Of a DNA stretch of 64,000 nucleotides, positions 45,330-56,040 are shown piece by piece. Under the pieces are notes generated by a model that searched no databases, was not told the origin of the DNA, and worked only from the letters and a program-made list of their open reading frames with translations. The DNA comes from Gordionus sp. m RMFG-2023 (taxonomy: Eukaryota; Nematomorpha; Gordioida; Chordodea; Parachordodidae). A program made the position numbers and the translations under genes. How positions within the stretch are numbered: the first letter of the stretch is position 1; each line of letters starts with the position of its first letter. Location: assembly GCF_954871325.1 (NCBI RefSeq), contig NC_088775.1:45857561-45921560 (forward strand), in the 5' to 3' direction.

Positions 45330-46282
45330 CTTATGAAGGCAAAAATAATTTTATATGTAAATAGGAAAATATCAAGTGCAGAAAAGGCTAATTTTATGTA
45401 ATATTAAAGAACTTTTCATTCACTTTAGAGAGACTCATAACGATATACAGTTAGGTCTGAGTAGATTTGCTTTCTTACGACCTAAAAACTGTGTTTTAGC
45501 AGGTGGTCCAGGTACACATACCATGTGTATCTGCACATTACAATAAAATTTTAAGCTTATTTTAATAGGTGGAAAATTAAAACAGCTAACAAACAATATT
45601 GGTCATTATAATTATCCTGTGTAAAAACAGAACAAATAAATTAATTAATAATAACTAATATGAAATATTCGTCCTCTAGTCGACTCAATTATATATTTCG
45701 TATTCATGGTCAAGTTCAAAGTCTAAAGTATATAAATGTAAAAAATAGATCACAAATATCTTAATTAATAAAATTTGAAATATTCGTCCTCTAGTCGACT
45801 CACGTTCATATAAGTATAACTATTCGTCCTCTAGTCGACTCAAATATATATTTTGTATTCATAACTCAAGTTGGAAGTCTAAAGTAAATAAATGTAAAAA
45901 ACAGAATAAATATCTTTAAATAAAAACTAATTTGAAATATTCGTCCTCTAGTCGACTTAAGTTCATAGAAAAGACTTGAGTTCACGACTTGCGTCGACTC
46001 GAGTTCATAACTCAAGTCAGTTTGGGTCGATTTTTTCGACCCAAAACTTAGACTCAGTCGATTAACAACACTATATAAAATAAATAATGGTAATTTAAAC
46101 CTAAAATTTGTTTTATTATAAATTTAAAAAATAATATCTATAGAAACTATTAAATTTAAAAAAGTAAGATGGCCCACATTGAGTCACATTTATTTAGGTT
46201 GATTGTAAAATTTTAAAAAATCGCACGCTCCAAATAGATTTGAGAAATTTTTACATCTAAAATCTTAATAAAATGTAGCTTA

Positions 46283-46375
46283 GATGATCCAAGGACCCAA
46301 TGGTAGGAATATCTATTGGAATGGAATTAAAATTTGTAAGATCGTGGCATATGATTTCGAACTTTCAACTGTTAT
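46283..46375 (+). repeat. Possible tRNA-derived SINE head
   Basis: CCAATGGTAGGAATAT resembles a tRNA A box (TRGYNNARNGG with GGTAGAGCA). About 65 bp downstream, GATTTCGAACTTTC resembles a B box (GGTTCGANTCC). The spacing is a little long for a tRNA and no cloverleaf can be drawn with confidence. Confidence 0.2.
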
Positions 46376-46581
46376 AATCGGGTCAATGTTTTAGTTAGAG
46401 GAGTAGGAGACCTATGTGAAATCCTAAATAAGTAGCTTTCCTAAAAATCAAGGATATTTGTAAGGGCATCTGGTCTTTTTCCATCAAGCAGGGTCTTTTT
46501 CCATCAAGCAGGGATATGTGAACGGGTTTCATTCCAGGTAATTTGGATAGTTAGCCAAACCTAATTTATTCAAGATTATCA

Positions 46582-46772
46582 ATTAATTTCTCTATGACGG
46601 CTGAACTGCCTTTAGAATACAAGTAAACTAGGCCATATTGGTTAAAAACTATAGCCATCAAGGCCCCCGACTGACTATTAAAGAATTTTATTCTATTAAT
46701 TACTTCATTATAAGTTAAGGAAAGGGTAGAAGCAGATGCAGAGGCCCTGGGAAGTAATCATCCAAAGGAATC
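46582..46772 (-). CDS. Unidentified open frame next to the UBE2G2 exon
   Basis: The minus-strand frame reads ASASASTLSLTYNEVINRIK, then FFNSQSGALMAIVFNQYGLV and YLYSKGSSAVIEKLIDNLE, ending in TAA. An acceptor-like CTTCCCAG lies just upstream (about 46755). Base composition is richer in G+C than the surroundings, and codon choice looks coding-like. I cannot name the family. It could be the last exon of a host gene on the strand opposite UBE2G2, or chance. A 21-bp tandem duplication (TCTTTTTCCATCAAGCAGGG) lies just beside it at 46473-46515. Confidence 0.3.
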
Positions 46773-46792
46773 CTTGGAGTGTTTTTCATATA

Positions 46793-46889
46793 AGATAAAT
46801 CGGGTTTTCAAAATCGGCCTGATCCGAGTTTTTTTTAAATAAGTGAATATCGGTCTCGATCCGATATTTAATATCAGCACCACCCTATT
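46793..46889. repeat. Right end of an ATCCGATATTTAATATC-type hAT repeat
   Basis: ATATCGGTCTCGATCCGATA followed by TTTAATATCAGCACCACCCT closely matches the right end of the element at 48919-49547. The partner left end was not found. Confidence 0.5.
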
Positions 46890-46970
46890 TATAAAATATC
46901 TCTGTCCTGTGTATGTTCAATGTTATACATCTAATTAAAACTAATATGGATATTTTATTATTTAAAATAG

Positions 46971-47086
46971 AACCTAATGATGAAAGCGCTGCCAACGTCG
47001 ATGCTGCCAAAATGTGGAGGGAAAATAGAAACGAATTCAAGGAAAAGGCTAAAAGAATTGTTAAATCTACACTCGGAATTGCGTGA
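46971..47086 (+). CDS. UBE2G2: Terminal exon of UBE2G2/Ubc7, ubiquitin-conjugating enzyme E2
   Basis: After a TTTAAAATAG acceptor the frame reads (E)PNDESAANVDAAKMWRENR followed by NEFKEKAKRIVKSTLGIA and a TGA stop. From memory, human UBE2G2 ends EPNDESGANVDASKMWRDDR, EQFYKIAKQIVQKSLGL, so the match is close to residue-for-residue over about 38 positions with no gap. UBE2G2 is the cytosolic E2 recruited to the ER membrane to build K48 ubiquitin chains in ER-associated degradation. This piece is the C-terminal helices, after the catalytic Cys. The upstream exons that should carry the Cys were not found in the window, so either long transposon-filled introns place them outside it or this is an isolated or captured exon. 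The exon is richer in G+C than its surroundings. Confidence 0.75.
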
Positions 47087-47639
47087 TATAAAATATATAA
47101 TATTACCGATAATCAAATCACCATTTCAATTTACTCTTGACTATATATTTTTTGTTTTATTTTTTCGCTAAATACACATGAATATTTTTAAAAATTTGAG
47201 TAAGTAGACCGTATCCAAGTAACAATGTTCACAATATTTATGTATTATTATGATCATATACTATTATCAGCGATAACAATTTTTCTAGACGTTACTCTTT
47301 TGCCATTTTGTTGATCCGATTAAAATAATAAATAAATAACCCATTTGGTGGTTTTTATATTAATATTAAACTTATAAAAACTATTTTTATGTATATGTGT
47401 TTAATAAAAAATATAGATATATCTGAATTAAGATGATTCTTAAATTATATATTATACACTTATAAGTAATAAGGCAGCATTGATATTTATATAGGTATCA
47501 AATCGACGCCGATATTGGTCATTTTAAGAAATTTTTTTATCTGCCGATCTTTTTATAAATCTGATTTTTTAAACATTACCTTATAAGGATTAAATTATTT
47601 CCTATTTTTTTAACAATGGTGGAATTATTATCATACAAC
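47087..47639. other. Downstream AT-rich region, no gene
   Basis: It follows the UBE2G2 stop. Short words such as CGACGCCGATATTGGTC near 47505 recall the 48.9 kb hAT repeat. Nothing else is recognisable. Confidence 0.4.
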
Positions 47640-47975
47640 AACTATTTATTTTATAGAATAAATACCTAATATAATTAAGATAATAGACATCAATCGATAG
47701 CTAATCAAAAGATCTCTCCAATTGGAAGTCAATATCTCCCAATTAAAGGGTTAACTTTGGTGGTTAGAAAGATTTTTATCAACATAAAATATAGATATGA
47801 TATGGGTATCAAATAAAAGCTATTTGAAATATATTTTAACTGGATTAATATATTCACTCTTGGTCTATGGTATGGGGAGTGGGTGTTTAAAATTTGATAT
47901 GGTTATCAAATAATTGTTTGATTGTAATCATAATTATCACTCTCGTTTAGATTTTTGAGGATCAATAATATTTTT
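47640..47975. repeat. Dispersed repeat with GATATGGGTATCAAATAAAA, copy 4
   Basis: Inverse orientation relative to 26.3 kb. It contains TCGATAGCTAATCAAAAGAT, GGAAGTCAATATCTCCCAAT and GATATGGGTATCAAATAAAA. Diverged. Confidence 0.65.
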
Positions 47976-47989
47976 ATCAAAAAATAAAT

Positions 47990-48318
47990 ACTTCGGGCGG
48001 GCGTGGTTGGATTTTTAAAAAATATTTTAAACATTGGGTGGGTTAAGAAATATTTGTTTTAGGGCGAAATAAGCAGAGCAGACTTCAGTTTATTGAAAAT
48101 TATAGTTTTATTTCATAATATTGTACATTTTATATGCTTAAAAATAAATAAATAGCCAAACCAGTCATTAAAATAATTTTTAAACATTGGGCGAGCGCGT
48201 AAAACAAAATTTATAGATAAATGGGCGGACAGGAGGTAAAATTTTTTAAAAAATTTAGGTGGGCGGTGGTTAAATAAATTTTAAAACAACGAGTGGGCGG
48301 GTTCGTTGCAGACCTCTA
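47990..48318. mobile_element. Deleted hAT copy of the GGGCGGGT family
   Basis: The right end is GGCGGGTTCGTTGCAGACCT CTA and matches the ends at 4477 and 39871. GGGCGGGCG, GGTGGGTTAAG and GTGGGCGGTGG words are spread through it. The left end is not sharp. It is non-coding. Confidence 0.6.
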
Positions 48319-48918
48319 ATTCACTTGATCTTATTAAGTTGTAGTATCTTTGAGTTGGATGAGAGATATAAAAAATCATATGGTTATCATATAATAGGTT
48401 GATTGTAATAATAATTATCACTTTAAGTGCACATGTCTAGACTGCGGAGTGAGAAAGTGATATTCAATTTAATATTTTTATATGAATAATTTCTTATGCA
48501 AATTAGAAGAATTATTACGATATTACGTGTGATGTTTCTTAATTATAGATTATAATTGTCGAATATGTTAATTTTAAAAGTAAGTTATATATTTTTCTAT
48601 GATTTGAGATTTTATTTTTGTACTCGCCGCTTTTCAATTTTTAGGAAGATTTTTTTTTAAACTTTTTGATTCTCCACTTTAATTCTTTTATTATTGTATA
48701 ATTTTGATTATGTTATTATAAATGTATATGGGAGCATGTGTATGACAATGTAAAATAAAGGGATTAGTAAATTATGATTTCATATATCTTCTATGTTTAT
48801 GACAACATCCTTGAAATTTATATATACATTTATCTTCTTTACAAGCGTTAACCAAACATGCTTTTCACAATTTTAATCAACACAAATAATTGATATTATA
48901 ATAATATTATACTTATAT
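48319..48918. other. AT-rich region, no gene
   Basis: No coding frame or clear repeat. It may include the upstream part of the gypsy fossil that starts near 49.6 kb. Confidence 0.35.
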
Positions 48919-49547
48919 TACGGCTGTGCCGATCCACATATTTTTCACCGACGATATTGGCTCAAACCCGATCCGATATTTATATTGATTTTTAACCACC
49001 CCCCTTTGAACCAAAGTAATTAAGAAATCAATATTTTTTATGCAAAAAATCGAATTATTCATTTAATTTTTTTTATTTCTACACTAATTTAAAAAAGTTT
49101 ACGGATATTGGTAGTATTAAATGAATTTTTCATTATTCCTCCCCGTGAAAATAGAATTCCGCAGACAAAATTATCATTGTCTTTTGTAAAATATTTCCAT
49201 AATTCAGATATCATATTTAAAAAAATTCTCTTATTTAAAGTATAAATAATAATATTGGCTCTATTATTTAAAAAGATTTTAAATAAATAAAACTTTGGAT
49301 GTTCCTTTCTATTTTTATAAAGAAACTTTTAAAATACTATAAATCTGTTTAAAAAAATAAATAAAATTTAAGGGGTGATTGTTTAAATTATAAAATATTA
49401 TTAATGTAAAATAAATATACATAATATAACAAAAAAAGAAAAGTAAAAAGATCGGATCAGTTTTTTACAGATAACGGCCCGATCCGATATTTTTGGAAAA
49501 CGCTATATATCGGTGCCTATCCGATATTTAATATCGTTACAGCCCTA
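48919..49547. mobile_element. hAT-type MITE with ATCCGATAT words
   Basis: The ends TACGGCTGTGCCGAT and complement TAGGGCTGTAACGAT enclose 629 bp. Subterminal words are CCGATCCGATATTT and ATCGGTGCCTATCCGATA. The flanks ACTTATAT and CATTATAT agree in six of eight positions. No coding sequence. Confidence 0.7.
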
Positions 49548-49685
49548 CATTATATTTTATGATATATTTATTTTTTTTGTTGACTTCGATATATTGATTT
49601 TTTTTCTTTTTACTATATACAAAAATTACTTATAGTTTCATATATAATTTCATCCGATAAATTAGTGAGCTAATCCCTACCCTAC

Positions 49686-50216
49686 ATGGTAGAGGATAGG
49701 ATTTACATTAAAATCAAAGTGCTCTTTAAGACTTTAGACCTTAAAATCTTAGCTGAAAATATTGTGGATGAGGCTACCAACAAATATAAACTTTTCGAGA
49801 TGATTGATAAAGATATGGCGGTGAGTATTATGGACAATTTGGATAATTTATTCTATCAGCAAATGAAAGTCTTGAATCTAAAAAAAGTTGGAAAGGATAA
49901 GATTACTGGAATATTTGAACTTTTAGATAGAATAGATTACAAGAATATTTGGATCAGCTTAAAGGCTGTGATTCTAGGCTGAATACGCAATTTATTTCGG
50001 TTACAATTTATCATCAACATATCGTAATGAAAAACTTAAAGTAAGACTATTTGAGGGAAATACGACGGATTTTAACATTATTGATGATATAGTGGTCAAA
50101 TGTCAATCGATAGAAGTTGCAGATAATAAAATCTGTTCAGAGAAAGATACATGGAGAAGAGATGGAGCGAATTGACAAGAAATACGGGATGGAGAGACAA
50201 TAAATATATATATAAA
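49686..50216 (+). pseudogene. Gypsy fossil: gag-like region
   Basis: The longest frame contains EDRIYIKIKVLFKTLDLKIL and DLDNLFYQQMKVLNLKK-like stretches. The next part has LSSTYRNEKLKVRLFEGNTT. It resembles gag only by position, charge and helical character. The element is broken. Confidence 0.4.
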
Positions 50217-50564
50217 GGGTCAGCAACAGGGTTGCCATGCCTCCCCCCATCAGTGGGAGTCTCCCACAATTTTTTAGTTTACCCACATACATCTCACTCC
50301 CACAATTAGAAATCTCCCACAATTTTGTAATTTCTCCCACAATTTTTTTTTTAGCATTTTAATGTTTTTAATATATAAATAATAATTTTGAGAGACAGTA
50401 TTTGATTATTTTTATATTTTTAAAATAAATTTTAAATATTTATTCGAAAAATATGTCTAGTTCTTTTATTTTATTTTTCCGCTAATTTTAAATTCTCCAT
50501 CCAATCCATTCGACATTTTCAAAATTTGAAGTTAGAATAGTATGGGAAACTAGTGCTTTTTTTA

Positions 50565-51165
50565 TATTTTTATTTATATATACCATGATAGTTATCTTCT
50601 AGGTGAGATTTAGATTGTTTTGAGGTTAAAGCACTAGTTTCCAATACTGATGTTGTTTTTTGGACAATAAAATGTTATAATTAAATATATAAAAAGAAAA
50701 ATTATTTTCAATATAAATTGCTTATGTACTATTATATATTAAAAAATATATTATTAATATTAGAAGTAATATTTTTAAAAATTAGCAATGAAAGTGGAAC
50801 TCATCTTAGAAAATATTATTATCCTAATCATCTTTAATCTAAGCTTAAAAAATCCTAAATATTATACATATTTTTATTTATATATACCATGATAGTTATC
50901 TTCTAGGTGAGATTTAGATTGTTTTGAGGTTAAAGCATTAGTTTCCAATACTGATGTTGTTTTTTGGACAATAAAAGGTTATAATTAGCATATAAAAAGA
51001 AAAATTATTTTCAATATAAACTGCTTATGTACTATTATATATTAAAAAATATATTATTAATATTAGAAGTAATATTTTTAAAAATTAGCAATGAAAGTGG
51101 AACTCATCTTAGAAAATATTATTATCTTAATCATCTTTAATCTAAGCTTAAGATATCCTAAGAGG
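50565..51165. repeat. Tandem duplication of a ~304 bp unit
   Basis: TACCATGATAGTTATCTTCT occurs at 50581 and again at 50885, and the following ~290 bp match almost base for base, ending near TTTAATCTAAGCTTAA. The high similarity means a recent duplication inside the hAT. Confidence 0.93.
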
Positions 51166-51299
51166 ACGAGTTAATGGTAAAACAAAATTATAAAATGTCA
51201 TGCCAGGATTTTTATAAATATCTTAATAATGACGGTAAACGTTTAGTTCCATTATTTAAATCTCATTTAAAATATAATTAACTAACTATTTGACTTTCT

Positions 51300-52298
51300 A
51301 TATTTTATAAAATCTTATTTATACATTTGCATAAAATCAAATAAATTTATTTTTTACATTGTAAAATTAATATTTTGAATATTTTGGCAAATCATAAAAA
51401 TAAAGAAGCATTACAATCTCCTCAAACATGACATCATATTAAATCTTATTAATAATTATCCGATAATAGTAATATTCTTACTTTGGTATTTCTGCAGCAT
51501 AATTTAGTGAGCCTTTATTAAATTATATTCTTCTGATTGCAACTGCATATTAACAGTATATAGTAGATTTCCTATATGTAAAATTCCTAAATATACTTCT
51601 GCCATTTATTTTTGAAGACAGCTTTTATAATCTATTTATTTTTTAAAGGTTTGTATTTTAAAATTCTACGATGGCGCGTATTAGGAGGAACCTGTTAACC
51701 AACATTATGCTGACTCAATTCTGTAAATACACTCTGGTTTTTGCCAAATTCACTGAGGAATTATCAGATCAGAAAGCTACCATGCAATTCATTGGTAATG
51801 CCAAATCTGCCATATTTACCATTATATATGGTTAGCTATGTCTTTGGATATTTCATATCTGGAGAAAATTTTTTTAATAGTTTTATTAAAATGACATTAA
51901 TTTTGTTGAAATAGGGGAGGATCAAGGGAAATGTTTTGATATCTCCTTATTAGATGCATTTGTTAGAATTGCATATGTTTGCACATCTTTCAAATCGTCA
52001 AGAATTGACCTTCTGGATTTATATCCTAAAACATTGTTGATAGCCTTGCTCATTTTGTGTTCTACAAAGTATTCTATTCATTTATATTAGTCGTTAAATA
52101 TTATGGGGAAAGATTCTACCAACATTGAGATGTTGAGTAACTCTCTGAATGTTGTACTGCATGATAGGTATTTACCATTTCCGCAACTGTAGTTGCATCT
52201 ATATTATTTCTTATTTTTGAAGAATATTTTTGTTTTGAAATAGATGTTGATAGAATGCCCTCTACTGATTTATGCTTTGAAGATTTTTGATACCTCAA
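51300..52298 (-). pseudogene. Second, inverted hAT transposase copy (copy 1 element)
   Basis: The minus-strand frame 52116-52298 reads KSSKHKSVEGILSTSISKQK, then SSKIRNNIDATTVAEMVNTY. This is the stretch after the BED finger in hAT transposases, where a KI..AE....YH..H pattern is usual. Further along the minus strand come VLGYKSRRSILDDLKDVQTY-like sequence and a T(D)ASNK block. The plus strand of this same interval instead reads unrelated short frames. The same block occurs inverted at 54900-56260. Confidence 0.6.
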
Positions 52299-52504
52299 AA
52301 TATCATATTCCCTTCCCCCATTTATTTTTTTACATTGTAAAATTACAATTTTTTATAAAATTTTATCTTGTTTACATTCTTTTGTATTTAAAAAAGATCG
52401 TTGGTTATTATTTTTAAACAAAATTAATATATTATAATAAATCAATATGTTTTTTTAATAATTAAGATAGTACTCTAAGAAATTTTATGTCGTACAGTAA
52501 TTAC

Positions 52505-52830
52505 CTATTTTGAAAAATAGTTGGGTATTTTATTTTGGAAAATAGTTAACTATTTTATTTTGAAAAAGAGTTGGATATTTTATTTTGAAAAATAGTTAGG
52601 CTATTTTATTTTGAAAAAGAGTTGGATATTTTATTTTGAAAAATAGTTGGCTATTTTATTTTGAAAAATAGTTGGCTATTTTATTTTGAAAAATAGTTGG
52701 CTATTTTATTTTGAAAAATAGTTGGCTATTTTATTTTGAAAAAAAGTTAGCTATTTTATTTTAAAAAAAGTTAGCTATTTTATTTTGAAAAATAATTACC
52801 TATTTTATTTTGGAAAATAGATTAGATTTT
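52505..52830. repeat. 25-bp tandem repeat, copy 1
   Basis: About 13 units of GGCTATTTTATTTTGAAAAA TAGTT with few variants. The inverse array, with about seven units, is at 54725-54895 in the related element. Confidence 0.95.
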
Positions 52831-53034
52831 ATATTTATAAAAAATAATAAGTGGATAACTAAGTCAATTCTAAATCCCTTTTTTTAGCAATTTCTCCCAC
52901 AATTTTTATATTTCTCCCACAAAATACCTAATTTCTCCCACAATTTGAAAATTTTGCAGCAACCACAGCAAGAAACAAGAGATTATACAGATACCATATA
53001 ATCTAAGGCCATAAATAAAATCAATAATATTGAT

Positions 53035-53208
53035 ATTCAATTAAATTATTCTTTTATGATAGATACTGGATCTCCAGTGACTTCCTTGCCTATCAAAGAT
53101 TTTGAAAGATTCGCTAATTATGAAAACATTGAATTGAGTAGTTGTTACAGAAAATTATTTATAATAGGCTTACCTATCACTGTTGTTAGGTAAGTTATCA
53201 ATTGTAAA
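53035..53208 (+). pseudogene. Gypsy fossil: aspartic protease region
   Basis: The frame reads FMIDTGSPVTSLPIKDFERF, then LFIIGLPITVV. The DTGS motif and the following hydrophobic flap-like region are those of a retroelement protease. The hAT insertion at 53217 interrupts the sequence just downstream. Confidence 0.8.
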
Positions 53209-53217
53209 GTTAAATAC

Positions 53218-54556
53218 AGGGGCGTTGCTAGTCTTAACAATCTCAGGGGGCTCAACTAAAAACATACTCCCAAATTTGCGGGCCTTTGGGCTTTTGGCCT
53301 TCGACCAGGTTTTATATTATATTTTTAAAATTTGCTAACTCTGAACAATTATTCTGAATTTCATATTTTGTCATTTATTATATTATGCATACAAAATAAA
53401 CTAGCATATAAATAATTAAAATAATACAATAGATTTCTAAAAATAATATGATATAAAAAAATTTGCCGCTAAAGAATTACGAGCTGGATTTAAAAAAACA
53501 CATAATATCATATAATTCTTAGCTGCTTACATTGACAAAAGGTCTTGAAACTAATATAACTGTTGCCATTTTAGACAATGTTTTATAGAATGGACTAATA
53601 AGGAAAAATTTATAGGCCTAACCAAATCAATAATTTTTGAAGAGGAGAATATAATCAACCAATCCAAATCATAAAATTATAGGGTGGTTAGCTTCCTATT
53701 AGATGACGTGATGGAAGCTTAAGTAATCGAAAAGATTATTATTTCTAAAAGATTATCTTATTTAATGATATATATACGACCAGACAGTTATTGCTCATTT
53801 AAATTTTGCAATCATATGCTCTCAGCAGCAGGAGTAATAATCTTAAATTACATTGCCACACAAATAACAGATGTTAGTTAATTTGCAGTCATAGCCATGA
53901 CACTTACGATGTAAACTCATATTAGAATTTATTATGTTATATAAATTGATAAAACAAAAACACTAGAAATCTTAGGAAGAAATTATGTAAATATATTGAA
54001 GCCTTAAGTTATTTACACGGCAAGGATGCCATATTAGAAATGAAACATTTCCAGAGTGATATGAAAAGCAATTAAGATTTGATATATCATTGTCGCACCA
54101 CCTCGAGTTGGTATATTATATCATAAAATAATAGTAGTTTGTAATATTATCAAATATATACTCGTATTAAATATTTGACTCGAAACTGTTTTTCAAATAA
54201 GAAAAAAATAGCTTACCTAAAAACACGTTAAAAAAGAGAAGAAAAGATATCTAATTTATTACATCCATTGTAGGATGAATAATATGTTTAATTTTCAATA
54301 AAATTTATAAATATAAGTAGATGGCGTTAAAGAATTAAATGCAAATTGTCACTTATATTTATTATCTAAAGCATTTATTAGTAAAATTTATTAAAATATT
54401 AACTTTAATATATTATATAACTGGCAATCTGTAAAAGTGACATTTTACCTAATATTTTATAACCAATTATATATATTAGGCGATTATAAATAATGTCTAC
54501 TTTTTTATAAAGAAATCTCCTATACTTAGTTGGATTTTGAAAATATTTTAGGAAGA
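53218..54556. other. Own sequence of the 53-62 kb hAT, no gene
   Basis: After a GC-rich tip (AGGGGGCTCAACTAAAAA, GCGGGCCTTTGGGC) the sequence is AT-rich without a supported frame on either strand. Confidence 0.45.
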
Positions 54557-54724
54557 GGCATGGTCAGGGTTGCCAGGTCAAAATTTTCAAATTGTGGGAG
54601 AAATTCGGTATTTTGTGGGAGTAATATAAAAATTGTGGGAGAAATATGAAAATTGCTAAAAAAAAAAATTTTGCGGGTCATTGACTTAGTTATCCGCTTA
54701 TTATTTTTTATAAATATAAAATCG

Positions 54725-54895
54725 AATCTATTTTCCAAAATAAAATAGGCAATTATTTTTCAAAATAAAATAGCCAACTATTTTTCAAAATAAAATAGCC
54801 AACTATTTTTCAAAATAAAATAGCCAACTCTTTTTCAAAATAAAATAGGTAACTATTTTCCAAAATAAAATACGCAACTATTTTTCAAAATAGGT
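54725..54895. repeat. 25-bp tandem repeat, copy 2 (inverse)
   Basis: About seven units of AATAGCCAACTATTTTTCAA AATAA, the inverse complement of the array at 52505-52830. Confidence 0.93.
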
Positions 54896-55216
54896 AATTA
54901 TAGTACGACACAAAATTTCTTAAATACTATCTTTATTATTAAAATAACATATTGATTTATTATAATATATTAATTTTGTTTAAAAATAATAACCAACGAT
55001 CTTTTTTAAATACAAAAGAATGTAAACAAGATAAAATTTTATAAAAAAATTGTAATTTTACAATGTAAAAAAATATATTTTATGCTAATGTATAAATAAG
55101 ATTTTATAAAAAAACAAACAATTTTAAATTTACAATGTAAAAAATAATTATAATCAGTGCGGGGAAATTGTTCTACAGTATCTAGTTAATACAAAGGGGG
55201 AAGGGAATATGATATT

Positions 55217-56040
55217 TTGAGGCATCAAAAATCTTCAAAGCATAAATCAGTACAGGGCAGTCTATCAACATCTATTGCAAAACAAAAATATTCTTCAAAA
55301 ATAAGAAATAATACAGATGCAACTACAGTTGCGGAAATGGTAAATACCTATCATGCAGTACAACATTCAGAGAGCTACTTAACATCACAATGTTGGTAGA
55401 ATCTTTCCCCATAATATTTAACGACTAATATAAATGAAAAGTATACTTAATAGAACACAAATGAGCAAGGCTATCATCAATGTTTTAGGATATAAATCCA
55501 GAAGGTCAATTCTTGACGATTTGAAAGATGTGCAAACATATGCAATTCTAACAGATGCATCTAATAAGGAGATATCAAAACATTTCCCTTGATCCTCCCC
55601 TATTTCAACAAAATTAATGTCATTTCAATAAAACTATTAAAAATTTTTCTCCAGATATGAAATATCCAAAGACATAGCTAACCATATATAATGGTAAATA
55701 TGGCAGATTTGGCATTACCAATGAATTGCATGGCAGCTTTCTGATCTGATAATTCCTCAGTGAATTTGGCAAAAACCAGAGTGTATTTACAGAATTGAGT
55801 CAGCATAATGTTGGTTGACAGGTTCCTCCTAATACGCGCCATCGTAGAATTTTAAAATTTTACAAACCTTTAAAAAATAAATAGATTATAAAAGCTGTCC
55901 TAATATTTTGAAAAAAATTTTCAAAAATAAATGGCAGAAGTATATTTAGGAATTTTACATATAGGAAATCTACTATATGCTGTTAATATACAGTTGCTAT
56001 CAGAAGAATATAATTTAATAAAGGTTCACTAAATTATGCT
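55217..56040 (+). pseudogene. Partial hAT transposase on the plus strand (copy 2 element)
   Basis: The frame 55217-55399 reads MRHQKSSKHKSVQGSLSTSI, then DATTVAEMVNTYHAVQHSES. Next come VLGYKSRRSILDDLKDVQTY and AILTDASNKEISKHFP at about 55475-55590, the region with the first catalytic Asp (TDASNK). Around 55925-56010 the plus strand resembles AEVYLGILHIGNLLYAVNIQ, homologous to SEAYLGLVSHVGNLLHVVNI on the minus strand at about 56940-57010. So two copies of one transposase face each other inside this element. This one is broken by stops. Confidence 0.65.

Larger units (their letters stand above)
40614..46073. mobile_element. 5.5 kb non-coding hAT with GTCGAGTTC words
   Basis: The ends TAGTGTTGTTAAAAAGTCGA and complement TAGTGTTGTTAATCGACTGA carry the exact 8-bp duplication TATAAAAT (40606-40613, 46074-46081). 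Left subterminal words are CGAGTCGTGAACTCAAGTC. The right end repeats ATTCGTCCTCTAGTCGACTC four times between 45670 and 45960. No transposase is visible. The interior holds two copies of a dispersed repeat, an 8-bp-TSD MITE (43544-44618), a small palindrome (43160-43332) and a hAT-end-like unit (45082-45329). Confidence 0.92.
50227..52964 (+). mobile_element. hAT with CTCCCACAATTT words, copy 1
   Basis: The left end is CAGGGTTGCCATGCCTCCC. The right end, AATTTCTCCCACAATTTGAA followed by AATTTTG, matches the complement of the 54565 end but is eroded in its last bases (remnant AGCAACCACAGCAA against the flank GTCAGCAA). Subterminal words TCTCCCACAATTT repeat at both ends. It holds a plus-strand transposase C-terminus (about 51155-51290: LMVKQNYKMSCQDFYKYLNN) and then a minus-strand second transposase copy (52298 down to 51300). 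A relative in opposite orientation lies at 54565-57877. Confidence 0.85.

Noticed and set aside
45670-45960. Regulatory operator array of ATTCGTCCTCTAGTCGACTC
   Set aside because: The four copies are subterminal words of the surrounding hAT, next to its right end.
46283-46375. Functional tRNA gene
   Set aside because: A-box-like and B-box-like words are present, but no acceptor stem or cloverleaf can be formed. Kept only as a weak SINE-like candidate.
46977-47171. 64-codon open frame starting MMKALPTSMLPKCGG
   Set aside because: It is a shadow frame. The conserved UBE2G2 reading is in the neighbouring frame and ends at 47086.
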